DNA of 64,000 nucleotides from Baekduia alba (GCF_028416635.1 NZ_CP114013.1:372001-436000), one strand, 5' to 3'. Positions 11,748-22,305 are shown, counted from the first letter of the stretch. Made by a program: numbers and translations. Notes: generated by a model not told the origin, from the sequence alone.

Positions 11748-13232
11748 CTACGCCGCCACCAGTGCTTCGACGCCCTCGGCCGCCGCGGCGCTCGCGTTGG
11801 CCTCGCGGGCGCGGAGCGTGACCGCCACCACGACCGCGGCCAGGGCCAGCAGCGCGGCGCCGATGGCGAACGCGACCGTGTAGCCGTGCACGAGCGCCTC
11901 GGCGTGCGTGCCCGTCGCATGGTCGGTCGCCGAGATCGCGAACGTCGACAGGATGGCCAGGCCGAGCGCGCCGCCGATCTGCTGCGACGTGTTGAACAGC
12001 CCGGACGCCAGGCCCTGGTCGTCGGGGTCCACGCCGCCGGTCGCGATCAGCGTCAGCGGCACGAACGCGTGGCCGATGCCCAGCGCGAGCAGCATGATCC
12101 CGGGCAGGAACCCGCCGAGGTAGCCGCTGTCGGGCGTCAGCATCGTCATCCACGCCAGGCCCAGCGCGCCGAGCACGAGCCCGCCGAGCAGGACCGCCTT
12201 GACGCCGAACCGCGCGATCAGGTTCTGCGAGCTGACCGAGCCGGCGATGATCCCGACGGTCATCGGGACGAACGCCGCGCCGGACTCGAGCGCGTTGTAG
12301 CCCTTGATCTGCTGGAAGTACAGCGAGCCGAAGAAGAAGAACGCGTTCATGCCGCTCAGGAGGAACAGCGTCGTCACGTTCGCCGTCGTCAGCGTGCGGG
12401 TCCGGAAGATCGACAGCCGGACCAGCGGCGCGGCACGCCGCGTCTGGACGTAGCCGAAGGCGACCAGCAGCGCGATCGCGCCGGCGCCGAGGCCGAGCGT
12501 CTTGGGGCTGCCCCAGCCGAAGTCCTGCGCCTTGACGATGGCGTAGGTCAGCACCACGAGGCCCGAGGTCACCAGGAAGGCGCCGATCAGGTCGAAGCCG
12601 CCGCGCGTGTCCTCCGCCTTGGACTCGGGGACGAACCGCAGCGCGAGCAGCAGCGTGGCGATGCCGACGGGGACGTTGACGAAGAAGACCCACTCCCACG
12701 ACAGGGCGTCGGTCAGCAGGCCGCCGAGCAGCAGGCCGACGGCGCCGCCGCCGCCGGAGATCGCCGCGAAGGCGCCGAGCGCCTTGGCGCGGTCGGGGCC
12801 CTCGGGGACGGTCGTCGTGATGATCGACAGCGCGGCCGGCGAGACCAGCGCGGCACCCAGGCCCTGGAGCGCGCGGGCGCCCACGAGGAACCCTGGGGAC
12901 GTCGCCAGGCCGTCGAGCAGCGACGCGGCCGTGAACACCGTGATGCCCACGACGAACAGCTTGCGCCGGCCGAGCAGGTCGCCGGCGCGACCACCGAGGA
13001 GCAGGAAGCCGCCGAAGACCAGCATGTAGGCGTTGACGACCCACTGGAGGTCGCCGGCGCTGAACTTCAGGTCGGATTGGATGGAGGGCAGGGCGACGTT
13101 CGTGATCGTCGCGTCGAGGATCACCATGAACTGCGCGAGGCAGACCACGACGACCGTCACGAGCCAGTGGCGCGCGATTGGCGAGTCTTCGGTCACGTGG
13201 GCCTGGGAAGTGGGGGAGGAGAGGTCGGTCAT
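11748..13232 (-). CDS. MFS drug exporter, DHA2 (EmrB/QacA) family, 14 TM
   Basis: A 494-residue protein with about 14 hydrophobic segments. The DHA2 signature ILDATITNVALPSI is in TM1, and RAGDLLGRRKLF (motif A) lies between TM2 and TM3. The family exports drugs or antiseptics with proton antiport; the substrate is unknown. It is divergent from a TetR gene, with four operator-like palindromes between them, so it is almost certainly the target of that repressor. The ATG at 13232 opens a normal cytoplasmic N-terminus; a longer in-frame start would run through the operator region. The pair splits the pur cluster between purB and purC. Confidence 0.93.
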   Translation of the reverse strand: MTDLSSPTSQAHVTEDSPIARHWLVTVVVVCLAQFMVILDATITNVALPSIQSDLKFSAGDLQWVVNAYMLVFGGFLLLGGRAGDLLGRRKLFVVGITVFTAASLLDGLATSPGFLVGARALQGLGAALVSPAALSIITTTVPEGPDRAKALGAFAAISGGGGAVGLLLGGLLTDALSWEWVFFVNVPVGIATLLLALRFVPESKAEDTRGGFDLIGAFLVTSGLVVLTYAIVKAQDFGWGSPKTLGLGAGAIALLVAFGYVQTRRAAPLVRLSIFRTRTLTTANVTTLFLLSGMNAFFFFGSLYFQQIKGYNALESGAAFVPMTVGIIAGSVSSQNLIARFGVKAVLLGGLVLGALGLAWMTMLTPDSGYLGGFLPGIMLLALGIGHAFVPLTLIATGGVDPDDQGLASGLFNTSQQIGGALGLAILSTFAISATDHATGTHAEALVHGYTVAFAIGAALLALAAVVVAVTLRAREANASAAAAEGVEALVAA

Positions 13233-13257
13233 GAGGGTGTGGGGTTGGAGAGCAAGC

Positions 13258-13348
13258 GGACCAGTCGGTCCGGATGACCGTAGCACAAGCGAACCAGTCG
13301 GTCCGCTTTTTCGGACCGGTCGGTCCGTCTTTCTGGACCGAGTGGTCC
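13258..13348. promoter_or_regulatory. four phased GGACC-N4-GGTCC operators (TetR sites)
   Basis: Four 14-bp palindromes: 13258-13271, 13291-13304 (GAACC in the left arm), 13313-13326 and 13335-13348. Starts are 33, 22 and 22 bp apart, whole multiples of 11, so all four lie on one face of the helix. They fill the gap between the MFS exporter and TetR genes and end 20 bp before the tetR -10 box. They are most simply read as binding sites for the adjacent TetR repressor acting on both promoters. Confidence 0.8.
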
Positions 13349-13368
13349 GTTTGGGGGGTCGGGACTGC

Positions 13369-13374
13369 TACCGT
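13369..13374 (+). promoter_or_regulatory. -10 box TACCGT of tetR gene
   Basis: TACCGT ends seven bases before the ATG at 13382, placing the expected transcription start at or next to the A of the start codon (leaderless). Confidence 0.55.
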
Positions 13375-13381
13375 GGTTGCC

Positions 13382-14047
13382 ATGACGGTCCCGAATGCCC
13401 TCCCTATGCGCGCCGACGCACGGCGCAACTTGGAGCGCATCCTGGAAGCCGCCCGCGAGGCGTTCGCCGAGCGCGGCCTCGACGTCGGCGTCGAGGAGAT
13501 CGCGCGGCGCGCCGGCGTCGGCAAGGCTACGTTCTTTCGCCGCTTCCCCACCAAGGACGCGCTCGTCCTGGCGGTGCTGGAGGGCTTCGTGGCCGATATG
13601 GAGGTCTCGGCGCAGCGGGCGCTGGAGCTCGAGGACCCGATGGAGAGCCTGCGCGTCTTCATGATGAGCCACATCCGGCTGCAGGCCGAGAACACGGCCT
13701 TCTTCGACGCGGTCGCCGCGCGCTGGAGCGCGGGCCTGAACCCGCCGGTCGAGCTGACCGACCGCATGCTCGCCGCGCTCGCCACCGTGCTGGCGCCCGC
13801 GCAGGCCGCGGGCGTGCTGCGCGAGGGCGTCGAGCCGGGCGACCTGTCGACGATGGTCAAGATGCTCGGCGCGGCGATCCGGCCGATGCCGGGGATGCTG
13901 CTCTGCGAGGCGGCGTGGGACCGCTACCTGGAGCTCGTGCTCGCCGGCATCCGGTCCGGTCAGCCGGCGCTTCCGGGCAGCGCCGCGGATCCGTGCGCGA
14001 TGGCGCGCGAGATCTCCGCGAAGTCGGCCGGATCCGTCACTCACTGA
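13382..14047 (+). CDS. TetR/AcrR family transcriptional regulator
   Basis: A 221-residue repressor. The N-terminal helix-turn-helix spans about residues 12-60, with ILEAAREAFAERGLDVGVEE, then IARRAGVGKATFFRRFPTKDAL. The ligand domain is all-helical and divergent, as usual. It lies divergent from the MFS exporter and presumably represses it, and itself, at the four palindromes between them. The ATG at 13382 was chosen over upstream starts because it is seven bases from a TACCGT -10 box and because upstream codons would translate the operators. Confidence 0.93.
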   Translation: MTVPNALPMRADARRNLERILEAAREAFAERGLDVGVEEIARRAGVGKATFFRRFPTKDALVLAVLEGFVADMEVSAQRALELEDPMESLRVFMMSHIRLQAENTAFFDAVAARWSAGLNPPVELTDRMLAALATVLAPAQAAGVLREGVEPGDLSTMVKMLGAAIRPMPGMLLCEAAWDRYLELVLAGIRSGQPALPGSAADPCAMAREISAKSAGSVTH

Positions 14048-14062
14048 CGCCGCCGCCTTCGA

Positions 14063-14068
14063 TACCTT
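14063..14068 (+). promoter_or_regulatory. -10 box TACCTT of purC
   Basis: TACCTT ends seven bases before GTG 14076. The same spacing recurs at tetR, purH, the antitoxin and the PEP-mutase-like gene. Confidence 0.55.
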
Positions 14069-14075
14069 GGGGCGT

Positions 14076-14960
14076 GTGACCGCCGCCGCCGACCTCGACC
14101 TGCCGCTCGTCGCCAGCGGCAAGGTCCGTGAGATCTACGACCTGGACGATCGCCTTCTCCTGGTCGCCTCCGATCGCATCTCCACCTACGACGTCGTCCA
14201 TCCCAACGGGATCCCGGACAAGGGCAAGGTGCTGACCGGCATCTCCGCCTTCTGGTTCAACAAGACCGGGCACATCGTGCCCAACCACTACATCTCGGCC
14301 ACCGAGGGCGTGCCGGCCGAGGTCCGCGGCCGCGCGATGGCCGTCCAGAAGCTCAAGATGCTGCCGGTCGAGTGCGTCGTGCGCGGCTACATCACCGGCT
14401 CGGGCTGGAAGGACTACCAGGCCACGGGCGCGGTCTCGGGCATCGAGCTGCCGCCCGGGCTGCGCGAGTCCCAGAAGCTGCCGACGCCGATCTTCACGCC
14501 GTCGACCAAGGCCGACGTCGGGCACGACGAGGCGATCGACCTCGCGCAGGCCGGCGAGATCCTGGGCGATCCGGACATGGCCGCGCGCCTGCGCGACGTC
14601 TCGATCGAGTTGTACTCCTTCGCCGCCGAGCAGGCGGCCGAGCGCGGCGTGATCCTGGCCGACACGAAGTTCGAGTTCGGGATCAACAGCGCCGGCGAGC
14701 TGATCCTCGGCGACGAGGCGCTGACGCCGGACTCCTCGCGCTACTGGCCGGCCGAGGGCTACGAGCCCGGCCACGGCCAGCCGTCGTTCGACAAGCAGTA
14801 CGTGCGCGACTGGGCGTCGGGCACGGGCTGGGACAAGGCGCCGCCGGCGCCGGAGATCCCGCAGGACGTCGTCGCGGGCACGCGTGCGAAGTACGTCGAG
14901 GCCTACGAGCTGGTCTGCGGCGAGTCGTTCGACGCCTGGCTGGCGCGGACGTCGGCATGA
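14076..14960 (+). CDS. purC: SAICAR synthetase
   Basis: A 294-residue enzyme of the longer PurC type that couples CAIR to aspartate using ATP. Landmarks: SGKVREIYDLDD near the N-terminus, LLVASDRISTYDVVHP, VECVVRGYITGSGWKDY, and LILGDEALTPDSSRYWP, all standard for PurC. The GTG at 14076 is preferred to the TTG at 14067 because the TTG overlaps the -10 box. It starts a tight run purC-purS-purQ-purL in which every junction overlaps, so the four are translated from one transcript. Confidence 0.97.
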   Translation: MTAAADLDLPLVASGKVREIYDLDDRLLLVASDRISTYDVVHPNGIPDKGKVLTGISAFWFNKTGHIVPNHYISATEGVPAEVRGRAMAVQKLKMLPVECVVRGYITGSGWKDYQATGAVSGIELPPGLRESQKLPTPIFTPSTKADVGHDEAIDLAQAGEILGDPDMAARLRDVSIELYSFAAEQAAERGVILADTKFEFGINSAGELILGDEALTPDSSRYWPAEGYEPGHGQPSFDKQYVRDWASGTGWDKAPPAPEIPQDVVAGTRAKYVEAYELVCGESFDAWLARTSA

Positions 14961-15180
14961 GGGCGCGCGTGCTGATCCGGCCCAAGGCCGGGATCCTCGA
15001 CCCGCAGGGCGTCGCCGTCGAGCGCGCGCTGCCGGCGCTCGGCTTCGCAGGCGTCGCGAACGTCCACGTCGGCCGCCTGGTCGAGCTGGACGTCGAGGAC
15101 GAGGCGCAGCTGGACGACATGTGCCGCCGGCTGCTGGCCAACCCGCTGATCGAGGACTACGAGATCCAGGCGGTCGGCTC

Positions 15181-15184
<4 letters not shown>
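14957..15184 (+). CDS. purS: Phosphoribosylformylglycinamidine synthase subunit PurS
   Basis: A 75-residue alpha/beta protein with the PurS pattern: ARVLIRPKAGILDPQGVAVERAL, NVHVGRLVELDV, and C-terminal LANPLIEDYEI. PurS dimers bridge PurL and PurQ in the three-part FGAM synthase used by Gram-positive bacteria. The ATG overlaps the purC stop (ATGA) and the end overlaps the purQ TTG start (TTGA). Confidence 0.95.
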
Positions 15185-15811
<627 letters not shown>

Positions 15812-15828
<17 letters not shown>

Positions 15829-18052
15829 GGCCGCCGCGGTGAATGCGGCCCGCCCCCCCATCGAGCAGGCCGTCGCGCTCGGCCTGACGCGCGACGAGTA
15901 CCGGATGGTCGTCGACGAGCTCGGCGGGCGCGAGCCCAACGAGGTCGAGCTGGCGATGTTCTCGCTGCTGTGGAGCGAGCACTGCGCCTACAAGCACTCC
16001 AAGAAGCTGCTGCGCACGCTGCCGACCGAGGGGCCGGCCGTCGTCATGGGGCCGGGCGAGAACGCCGGCGCCGTCGACGTCGGCGACGGCTGGGCGGTCG
16101 CGTTCAAGGTCGAGTCGCACAACCACCCGTCCGCGGTCGAGCCCTTCCAGGGCGCGGCGACCGGCGTCGGCGGGATCCTGCGCGACATCTTCGCGCTCGG
16201 CGCGCGGCCGATCGCGGTCCTCGACTCGCTGCGCTTCGGCGAGCCGGACTCCGAGCGCTCGCGCTACCTGCTCGACCGCGCCGTGGCCGGCATCGGCCAC
16301 TACGGCAACTCGATCGGCGTGCCGACCGTGGGCGGCGAGGTCGTCTTCGAGGCGCCCTACGAGACCAACTGCCTCGTCAACGCGATGGCGATCGGCCTGG
16401 CGAAGACCGACGACATGATCCGGTCGGCCGCGGCCGGCGTCGGCAACGTCCTTGTGCTGTTCGGCGCGTCCACCGGCCGCGACGGCATCGGCGGCGCGTC
16501 GGTGCTCGCGTCGACCGAGCTCGACGTGGCCGACGAGTCCAAGCGCCCGTCGGTGCAGGTCGGCGACCCGTTCGAGGAGTCCAAGCTCCTGGAGTGCTCG
16601 CTGGAGCTGCTGGCGTCCGGGTTGTTGGTGGCCTTGCAGGACCTGGGCGCCGCGGGCCTGACGTCCGCCGCCTCCGAGATGGCGGCCAAGGGCGAGGTCG
16701 GCCTCGACCTCGACGTCGCCAAGGTCCCGCTGCGCGAGGCCGACATGGAGCCGTTCGAGATCATGGTGTCCGAGTCGCAGGAGCGCATGCTGTGCGTCTG
16801 CGAGCCGGCCAAGGTCGACGCGGTCCTGGCGCTCTGCGAGAAGTGGGAGGTCAACGGCACCGCGATCGGCACCGTGACCGAGGGCAACCGCTTCCGGATC
16901 CTGCGCGGCGACGAGCTCGTCGGCGACATGCCGGTCACCGGCCTGGTCGACGACGCGCCGCTGTACGACCTGGCGCCCGAGAAGCCGGCGGCGGGCCTGT
17001 ACCCGGCGCCGCCCGTCGTCCTGGGCTTCGAGGCCGACGTGCGCGAGGCGCTCGTCGCGCTGCTGTCGTCGCCGAACCTCGCGTCGCGCCGTCCGCTGTT
17101 CGAGCAGTACGACGCGATCGTCCAGTCGCGCACCGTGCGCCGGCCCGAAGAGGCCGACGCCGCCGTCCTGCACCTGCACGACATGGGTGAGGGCGCGCCG
17201 GCGATCGCGACGTCGATCGACGGCAACGGCCGCCGCGTCGCCGCAGACCCGTACTGGGGCACCGTCGGCAACGTCCTGGAGTGCGCCGCGAACCTCGCGG
17301 CGGTCGGCGCCCAGCCGCTGGGCACGACCAACAACCTCAACTTCGGCAACCCCGAGAAGCCGCACATCGCGTGGCAGCTGACCGAGGCCGTGCGCGGCCT
17401 GGGGGCGGCGTGCCGCGCGCTGGAGGCGCCGATCGTTGGCGGCAACGTGTCGCTCTACAACGAGGGCGCCGGCGGCCCGATCTACCCGACGCCGGTCGTC
17501 GGCATGGTCGGCATCCTGCCCGACGCCACGCGCGCCGGTCGGCTGGCGTTCGCCCGGGACGGCGACGCGATCGCGCTGGTCGGCTTCGACCTCGACGGCG
17601 CGTCGCTCGACGCCAGCGAGCTGTCCAAGCTGCGCGGCGAGGCGCTCCCGGACGGGCTGCCGGAGATCGACGTCGCCGCGGTCGCGCGCACGCTGGACAC
17701 GATCCGCGCCGCCGTTCGCGCCGGCACGCTGACCAGCGCGCACGACATCGCCGAAGGCGGCCTGCTGGTCGCGATCGCCGAGTCGGCGCTGGCCGGCGAC
17801 CGCGGCGCCGCGCTCGACCTCGGCGACGCCGAGGACGTCTGGACCACGCTCTTCGGCGAGCGCTCCGGCGGCTTCGTCGTCTCCGGCCCGCGCGCAACGC
17901 TCGAAGGCCTCGGCGCCGACGGCGTGCCCGTCACGATCCTCGGCACCGTCGGCGGCGACCACCTCGAGGTCTCGGTCTCCAGCCTCACCGAGCGCTGGCC
18001 ACTGGCCGACCTCCACACGGCCTCCGCCGCGCTGGCACCGCTGTTCCCGTAG
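15812..18052 (+). CDS. purL: Phosphoribosylformylglycinamidine synthase subunit PurL (small type)
   Basis: A 746-residue small-type PurL, the synthetase subunit that converts FGAR to FGAM with ATP and ammonia from PurQ. Visible: MFSLLWSEHCAYKHSKK, VAFKVESHNHPSAVEPFQGAATGVGGI (quoted in part; the metal/ATP site), and the second half repeat with LGTTNNLNFGNPEKP. The GTG start is inside purQ with a 17-base overlap, implying coupling. Length is normal. Confidence 0.96.
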
Positions 18053-18104
18053 CGCACGGATCGCCAGGGTCGCGGCCGTCGTCGAGCGGGTAGCCCGACC
18101 GCGA

Positions 18105-19685
18105 ATGCGATCTGCGGAGATCCTCGTCGGCCTGCTCGGGGCCGTGACCGTGCTGGCCGGGGCGGCTCGGCGCGTCGGCGTGCCGTCGCCGATCGTGCTG
18201 GTCGTCTGCGGCCTGGCCGTCGGGCTCGTGCCTGGGCTGCCGTCCGTCGAGCTCGATCCGGACCTCGTGTTCTTCGTGTTCCTGCCGCCGCTGATCTACG
18301 GCGCGGGGTTCAACTCGTCCCCGCGCGACCTGCGCCAGCAGGCGCGGCGGATCGGCGTCCTGGCGATCGGGCTCGTCGCGGCGAGCACGGTGGCGGTCGC
18401 GGTCGTCGTCAAGCTCGCGGTCCCCGGCTTCGGCTGGGCCGAGGCGTTCGTGCTCGGCGCGGTGCTCGCGCCGACCGATCCGGTCGCGGCCGTCGCGATC
18501 ATGCAGCGGCTGCGCGTCGCGCCGCAGCTGTCGGCGGTCATCGAGGGCGAGTCGCTGGTCAACGACGGCACCGGCCTCGTGCTCTACCGGCTGGCGGTCG
18601 GCGCCGCGGTGTCCGGCACGTTCTCCGTCCTCGACGGCGCGTGGCAGCTGGTCGCGACCGGCGCCGGCGGCGTGGCGATCGGCCTGGCCGTCGGCTACCT
18701 GATCAACCGCGTGCGCGGCCGGATCGACGACGCGCCGATCGAGATCACGCTGTCGCTCTTCACGCCCTACGCGGCGTACATCGCGGCCGAGGCGATCGGC
18801 GCCTCCGGGATCCTCGCGGCCGTCACCGTCGGCCTCTACCTCGGCGCGCGCTCGGAGGGGCTGTTCTCGGCGACCGCGCGCATCGAAGCCCAGGGCTTCT
18901 GGAACGCGCTGACGTTCATCCTGGAGTCGACCCTGTTCTTGTTGATGGGGTTGCAGATCCGCGACGTCGCGAGCGGGATCGAGGACCTCGACGCCGGGCG
19001 CGTGACGCTCACGGTGGCGATCACGCTCGCCGTCGTCCTCGGCCTGCGGGTGATCTGGATGTTCTCGGTCGGCCCGTTCCTGCGCCGCCTGATCCCCGGC
19101 GAGCCGAAGGAGGAGCCGCCGGAGCTGAGCTCGGGCGAGCGGCTCGTCGCGGGCTGGGCCGGGATGCGCGGCGCGGTATCGCTGGCCGCGGCGCTGGCGA
19201 TCCCCGCCACGGTCGACGGCGGCGCGCCGTTCCCGCAGCGCGAGCTGATCGTCTTCACGGTGTTCTCGGTGATCGTGCTGGGGTTGCTGCTCCAAGGTCT
19301 CACGCTGCCGGCGCTGATCAAGGCGACGGGGCTGGGCCGGGACGAGGCCGACGACGCCGCCGACGAGGCGCGCGCCCGTGGCGCCGCGGCCGAGGCGGCG
19401 CTCGCGCGCCTGGACGAGATGCGGCGCGACCCGGCCGACGACGACCGCGCGACCGAGCACCTGCGCGAGCTGTACGAGGCGCGCCTCGAGCACGCGCGCG
19501 CGCCGCAGGACGAGCGCGGCGACCCCGACCGCGAGCACGTCGAGGCCTTCGAGCGGCTGCGCGAGGAGCTGCTGCGCTCCGAGCGCGCCGCCCTGCACGA
19601 GCTGCACGCGCGCGGCGAGATCTCCGAGGAGGCGCTGAAGACGGTGGAGCGCGACCTCGACCTCCAGGAGGCCCGGCTGGACTGA
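18105..19685 (+). CDS. Na+/H+ antiporter, CPA1 family
   Basis: A 526-residue protein with about 12 membrane segments. The CPA1 motifs FFVFLPPLIYGAGF and GAVLAPTDPVAAVAIM (ion-binding Asp) are clear, as are VIEGESLVNDGTGLVLY and AGWAGMRGAVSLAAALA. After about residue 410 there is a long hydrophilic tail rich in Ala, Glu and Arg that probably forms a coiled coil and ends DLDLQEARLD; this cytoplasmic tail may regulate transport. It sits between purL and purF on the same strand with a 52-base gap. A weak -10-like TAGCCC lies eight bases upstream of its ATG. Confidence 0.93.
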   Translation: MRSAEILVGLLGAVTVLAGAARRVGVPSPIVLVVCGLAVGLVPGLPSVELDPDLVFFVFLPPLIYGAGFNSSPRDLRQQARRIGVLAIGLVAASTVAVAVVVKLAVPGFGWAEAFVLGAVLAPTDPVAAVAIMQRLRVAPQLSAVIEGESLVNDGTGLVLYRLAVGAAVSGTFSVLDGAWQLVATGAGGVAIGLAVGYLINRVRGRIDDAPIEITLSLFTPYAAYIAAEAIGASGILAAVTVGLYLGARSEGLFSATARIEAQGFWNALTFILESTLFLLMGLQIRDVASGIEDLDAGRVTLTVAITLAVVLGLRVIWMFSVGPFLRRLIPGEPKEEPPELSSGERLVAGWAGMRGAVSLAAALAIPATVDGGAPFPQRELIVFTVFSVIVLGLLLQGLTLPALIKATGLGRDEADDAADEARARGAAAEAALARLDEMRRDPADDDRATEHLRELYEARLEHARAPQDERGDPDREHVEAFERLREELLRSERAALHELHARGEISEEALKTVERDLDLQEARLD

Positions 19686-19775
19686 GCCCGCAACCTCCGT
19701 CGATCGCGGACGCGGACGCCGCCGCGGGCGTTGCTACCCTGCGCCCTGCCGCCGCGTCTGACTCGGGCGGTCCTC

Positions 19776-21239
19776 ATGACCGAGCAGAACACCCCTCTCG
19801 ACGAGCGCGACGGCCCGCGCGACGAGTGCGGCGTGTTCGGGATCTACGCGCCCGAGCACGACGTTTCGCGCCTGGCCTACTTCGCCCTCTACGCGCTGCA
19901 GCACCGCGGCCAGGAGTCTGCGGGCATCGCCGCGGCCGACCGTGGCGGCTACATCATCACGCAGCGCGCGCTGGGCCTGGTCAACCAGGTCTTCAAGGAG
20001 CACGACCTCCGTGCCCTCGCGGGCGACCTGGCCATCGGCCACGTCCGCTACTCCACCACCGGCTCCAACGAGTGGGAGAACTCGCAGCCCGTGCACCGCA
20101 GCGCGAGCAGCGCGGGTCACCGCGAGCTCGCGCTGGCGCACAACGGCAACCTGATCAACGCCGTGGAGCTGCACGCCGAGCTGCGCGCCAAGGGCGTCCA
20201 GTTCTCCTCCACGTCGGACTCCGAGATCATCGCCGCGCTGATCTCGACGCACCCGGCGGAGAAGGTCGAGGACGCCGTCGCCGACGTCCTGCCGCGCCTG
20301 AAGGGCGCGTTCTCGACGGTCGTCATGACCAAGGACAAGGTCGTCGCGTTCCGCGATCCGGCCGGTCTGCGACCGCTCGCGCTCGGCCAGCTCGGCGACC
20401 GCTACGCGGTGGCCTCCGAGTCCTGCGCGTTCGACATCATCGGCGCCAAGTTCATGCGCGACGTCGCGCCGGGCGAGGTCGTGACGCTGTCGGAGCGGGG
20501 CATCGGCACCAAGCAGGTCGTCTCCGGCGAGCGCCAGGCGTTCTGCGTCTTCGAGTACATCTACTTCGCGCGGCCGGACTCGCGGATGAACGGCCAGCTG
20601 CTGCAGGCCGCCCGCGGCCGGATGGGCGAGATCCTGGCGCGCGAGGCCCCGGCGCCGGGCGCCGACCTCGTCATCGCGGTCCCGGACTCCGGCAACCCCG
20701 CCGCGCGCGGGTTCGCCCGCGCCGCCGGCCTGCCGCAGGACGACGGCCTGATCAAGAACCGCTACGTCGCGCGCACGTTCATCCAGCCGGGCCAGGAGCT
20801 GCGCAAGCACGGGCTGCGGATGAAGTTCAACCCGCTGCCGGAGATCGTCGGCGGCAAGCGGCTCGTGGTGGTCGACGACTCGATCGTGCGCGGCAACACG
20901 ACGCGCCAGATCGTGCAGATGCTCCGGGACGCCGGCGCGCTGGAGGTCCACATGCGGATCTCGGCCCCGCCGATCAAGCACCCGTGCTTCTACGGCATCG
21001 ACATGAGCAAGCGCGAGGAGATGATCGCGCACGAGCGGACGCCGGCGCAGGTCGCCGAGGAGCTCGGCGTCGACTCGCTGGCGTACCTCTCGCTGGAGGG
21101 CGTGTACGAGGCCGTGAAGGGCGACCGCGCGAACCACTGCGACGCGTGCTTCAGCGGTGAGTACCCCTTGCCCGGCACCGAGGCCGGGCAGGCCAAGGAC
21201 GCGTTCGAGCTGCCGCTCGCACGGGCTGCCGCCGTCTAG
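19776..21239 (+). CDS. purF: Amidophosphoribosyltransferase
   Basis: A 487-residue enzyme for the committed step of purine synthesis (PRPP + glutamine to phosphoribosylamine). The N-terminal nucleophile Cys follows a short propeptide, in DECGVFGIYAP; glutaminase residues continue in ALQHRGQESAGIA. The PRPP-binding loop is LVVVDDSIVRGNTTRQIV, and Cys residues after it (KHPCFYGIDM, ANHCDACFSG) fit the Fe-S-containing class. The ATG at 19776 is preferred over the TTG at 19731, which would add 15 residues and overlaps a TACCCT box at 19735-19740 that may be its promoter. Confidence 0.96.
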   Translation: MTEQNTPLDERDGPRDECGVFGIYAPEHDVSRLAYFALYALQHRGQESAGIAAADRGGYIITQRALGLVNQVFKEHDLRALAGDLAIGHVRYSTTGSNEWENSQPVHRSASSAGHRELALAHNGNLINAVELHAELRAKGVQFSSTSDSEIIAALISTHPAEKVEDAVADVLPRLKGAFSTVVMTKDKVVAFRDPAGLRPLALGQLGDRYAVASESCAFDIIGAKFMRDVAPGEVVTLSERGIGTKQVVSGERQAFCVFEYIYFARPDSRMNGQLLQAARGRMGEILAREAPAPGADLVIAVPDSGNPAARGFARAAGLPQDDGLIKNRYVARTFIQPGQELRKHGLRMKFNPLPEIVGGKRLVVVDDSIVRGNTTRQIVQMLRDAGALEVHMRISAPPIKHPCFYGIDMSKREEMIAHERTPAQVAEELGVDSLAYLSLEGVYEAVKGDRANHCDACFSGEYPLPGTEAGQAKDAFELPLARAAAV

Positions 21240-21300
21240 TTCGGCCGTGTCCGAGATCGTGGGGTAGGCGTCCTTGCCGCCACGGGCGGCAGGGAGGACG

Positions 21301-22305
21301 ATGCGCGGCATGCGTGTTGTGATCGTCGCCCTCGACGGCGCCCAGTCGCTCGACGTGCTCGGCCCGGTCGAGGTGCTCCAGGGCGCCTCGGCGCTGGCTG
21401 GACCGGGAGGTGCCTATGAGGTCTCGGTGGTCGCTCCGAGCGGCGGCGGCACGATCACGCTGAGCAACGGGTTGGCGCTGTCGTGCGGCGCGTTGCCGGA
21501 CCCGCGCCGCGGCGCGCCGATCGACACCATCATCTTCGCGGGCGGCGATGGCACGCGCGCGTTGTCGTCGGAGCACCCCGCCGTGGCCTGGCTGCGGCGC
21601 GCGGCGCCGCGGGCCCGGCGAGTCGCGTCGGTGTGCACGGGCGCGCTGGCGCTGGCCCACGCGGGCCTGCTCGACGGGCGGCGCGCGACGACGCACTGGG
21701 CGTACTGCGCCGCGCTGGCGCGGGCGTTCCCGGCGGTGGAGGTCGATCCCGACCCGATCTACGTCCGCGACGGCGACATCTGGACCTCCGCGGGCGTGAC
21801 CGCCGGGATGGACCTGACGCTGGCGCTGGTCGAGGACGACCTCGGGTCGGAGGTCGCGCTGGAGGTCGCACGCTGGCTGGTGCTGTTCCTCAAGCGCCCG
21901 GGCGGCCAGGCGCAGTTCAGCGCGGGGCTGGCGGCGCAGACCGCGGTCCGCGAGCCGCTGCGCGAGCTGCAGGCGTGGATGAACGACAACTTGACGGCCG
22001 ACCTCTCGATCGCGGCGCTGGCCGCGCGGGCGTGCCTGAGCGAGCGGCAGTTCGCGCGCGCGTGGCGGGCGGAGACCGGGGTGACGCCGGCGGCGTACGT
22101 CGAGGGGCTGCGCGTCGAGCGGGCGCGGACGCTGCTCGAGGGCGGCGCGGCGGTCGACGGCGCGGCGCGCGGCGCGGGCTTCGGCAGCGCCGAGGTGCTG
22201 CGGCGGGTGTTCCACCGGCGGCTGGGCGTCGGCCCGGCGGCGTACCGGGAGCGGTTTTGCAACAACATCGACAACGAAGGACAGGAGCTGGTGGTCTCAG
22301 CATGA
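21301..22305 (+). CDS. GlxA-type regulator (DJ-1/PfpI domain + AraC HTH)
   Basis: A 334-residue protein. Residues 1-190 are a DJ-1/PfpI class I amidotransferase-like domain with the nucleophile-elbow segment ASVCTGALALAHAGLL and ATTHWAYC. The C-terminal 100 residues are an AraC/XylS double helix-turn-helix with LAARACLSERQFARAWRAETG and GFGSAEVLRRVFHRRLG. Such regulators respond to nitrogenous small molecules in several bacteria; the ligand here is unknown. GGAGG lies just before the ATG at 21301. The stop overlaps the next DJ-1/PfpI gene (ATGA), so that gene is its likely partner. Confidence 0.9.
   Translation: MRGMRVVIVALDGAQSLDVLGPVEVLQGASALAGPGGAYEVSVVAPSGGGTITLSNGLALSCGALPDPRRGAPIDTIIFAGGDGTRALSSEHPAVAWLRRAAPRARRVASVCTGALALAHAGLLDGRRATTHWAYCAALARAFPAVEVDPDPIYVRDGDIWTSAGVTAGMDLTLALVEDDLGSEVALEVARWLVLFLKRPGGQAQFSAGLAAQTAVREPLRELQAWMNDNLTADLSIAALAARACLSERQFARAWRAETGVTPAAYVEGLRVERARTLLEGGAAVDGAARGAGFGSAEVLRRVFHRRLGVGPAAYRERFCNNIDNEGQELVVSA

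Noticed and set aside
13258-13348. Short repeated units considered as a CRISPR array
   Set aside because: Units are 14-bp palindromes spaced 8-19 bp apart in a divergent promoter; they fit operators, and there is no cas gene.
19731-19775. TTG at 19731 as purF start
   Set aside because: It overlaps a TACCCT promoter-like box and adds residues ahead of an already normal propeptide; the ATG at 19776 fits better.
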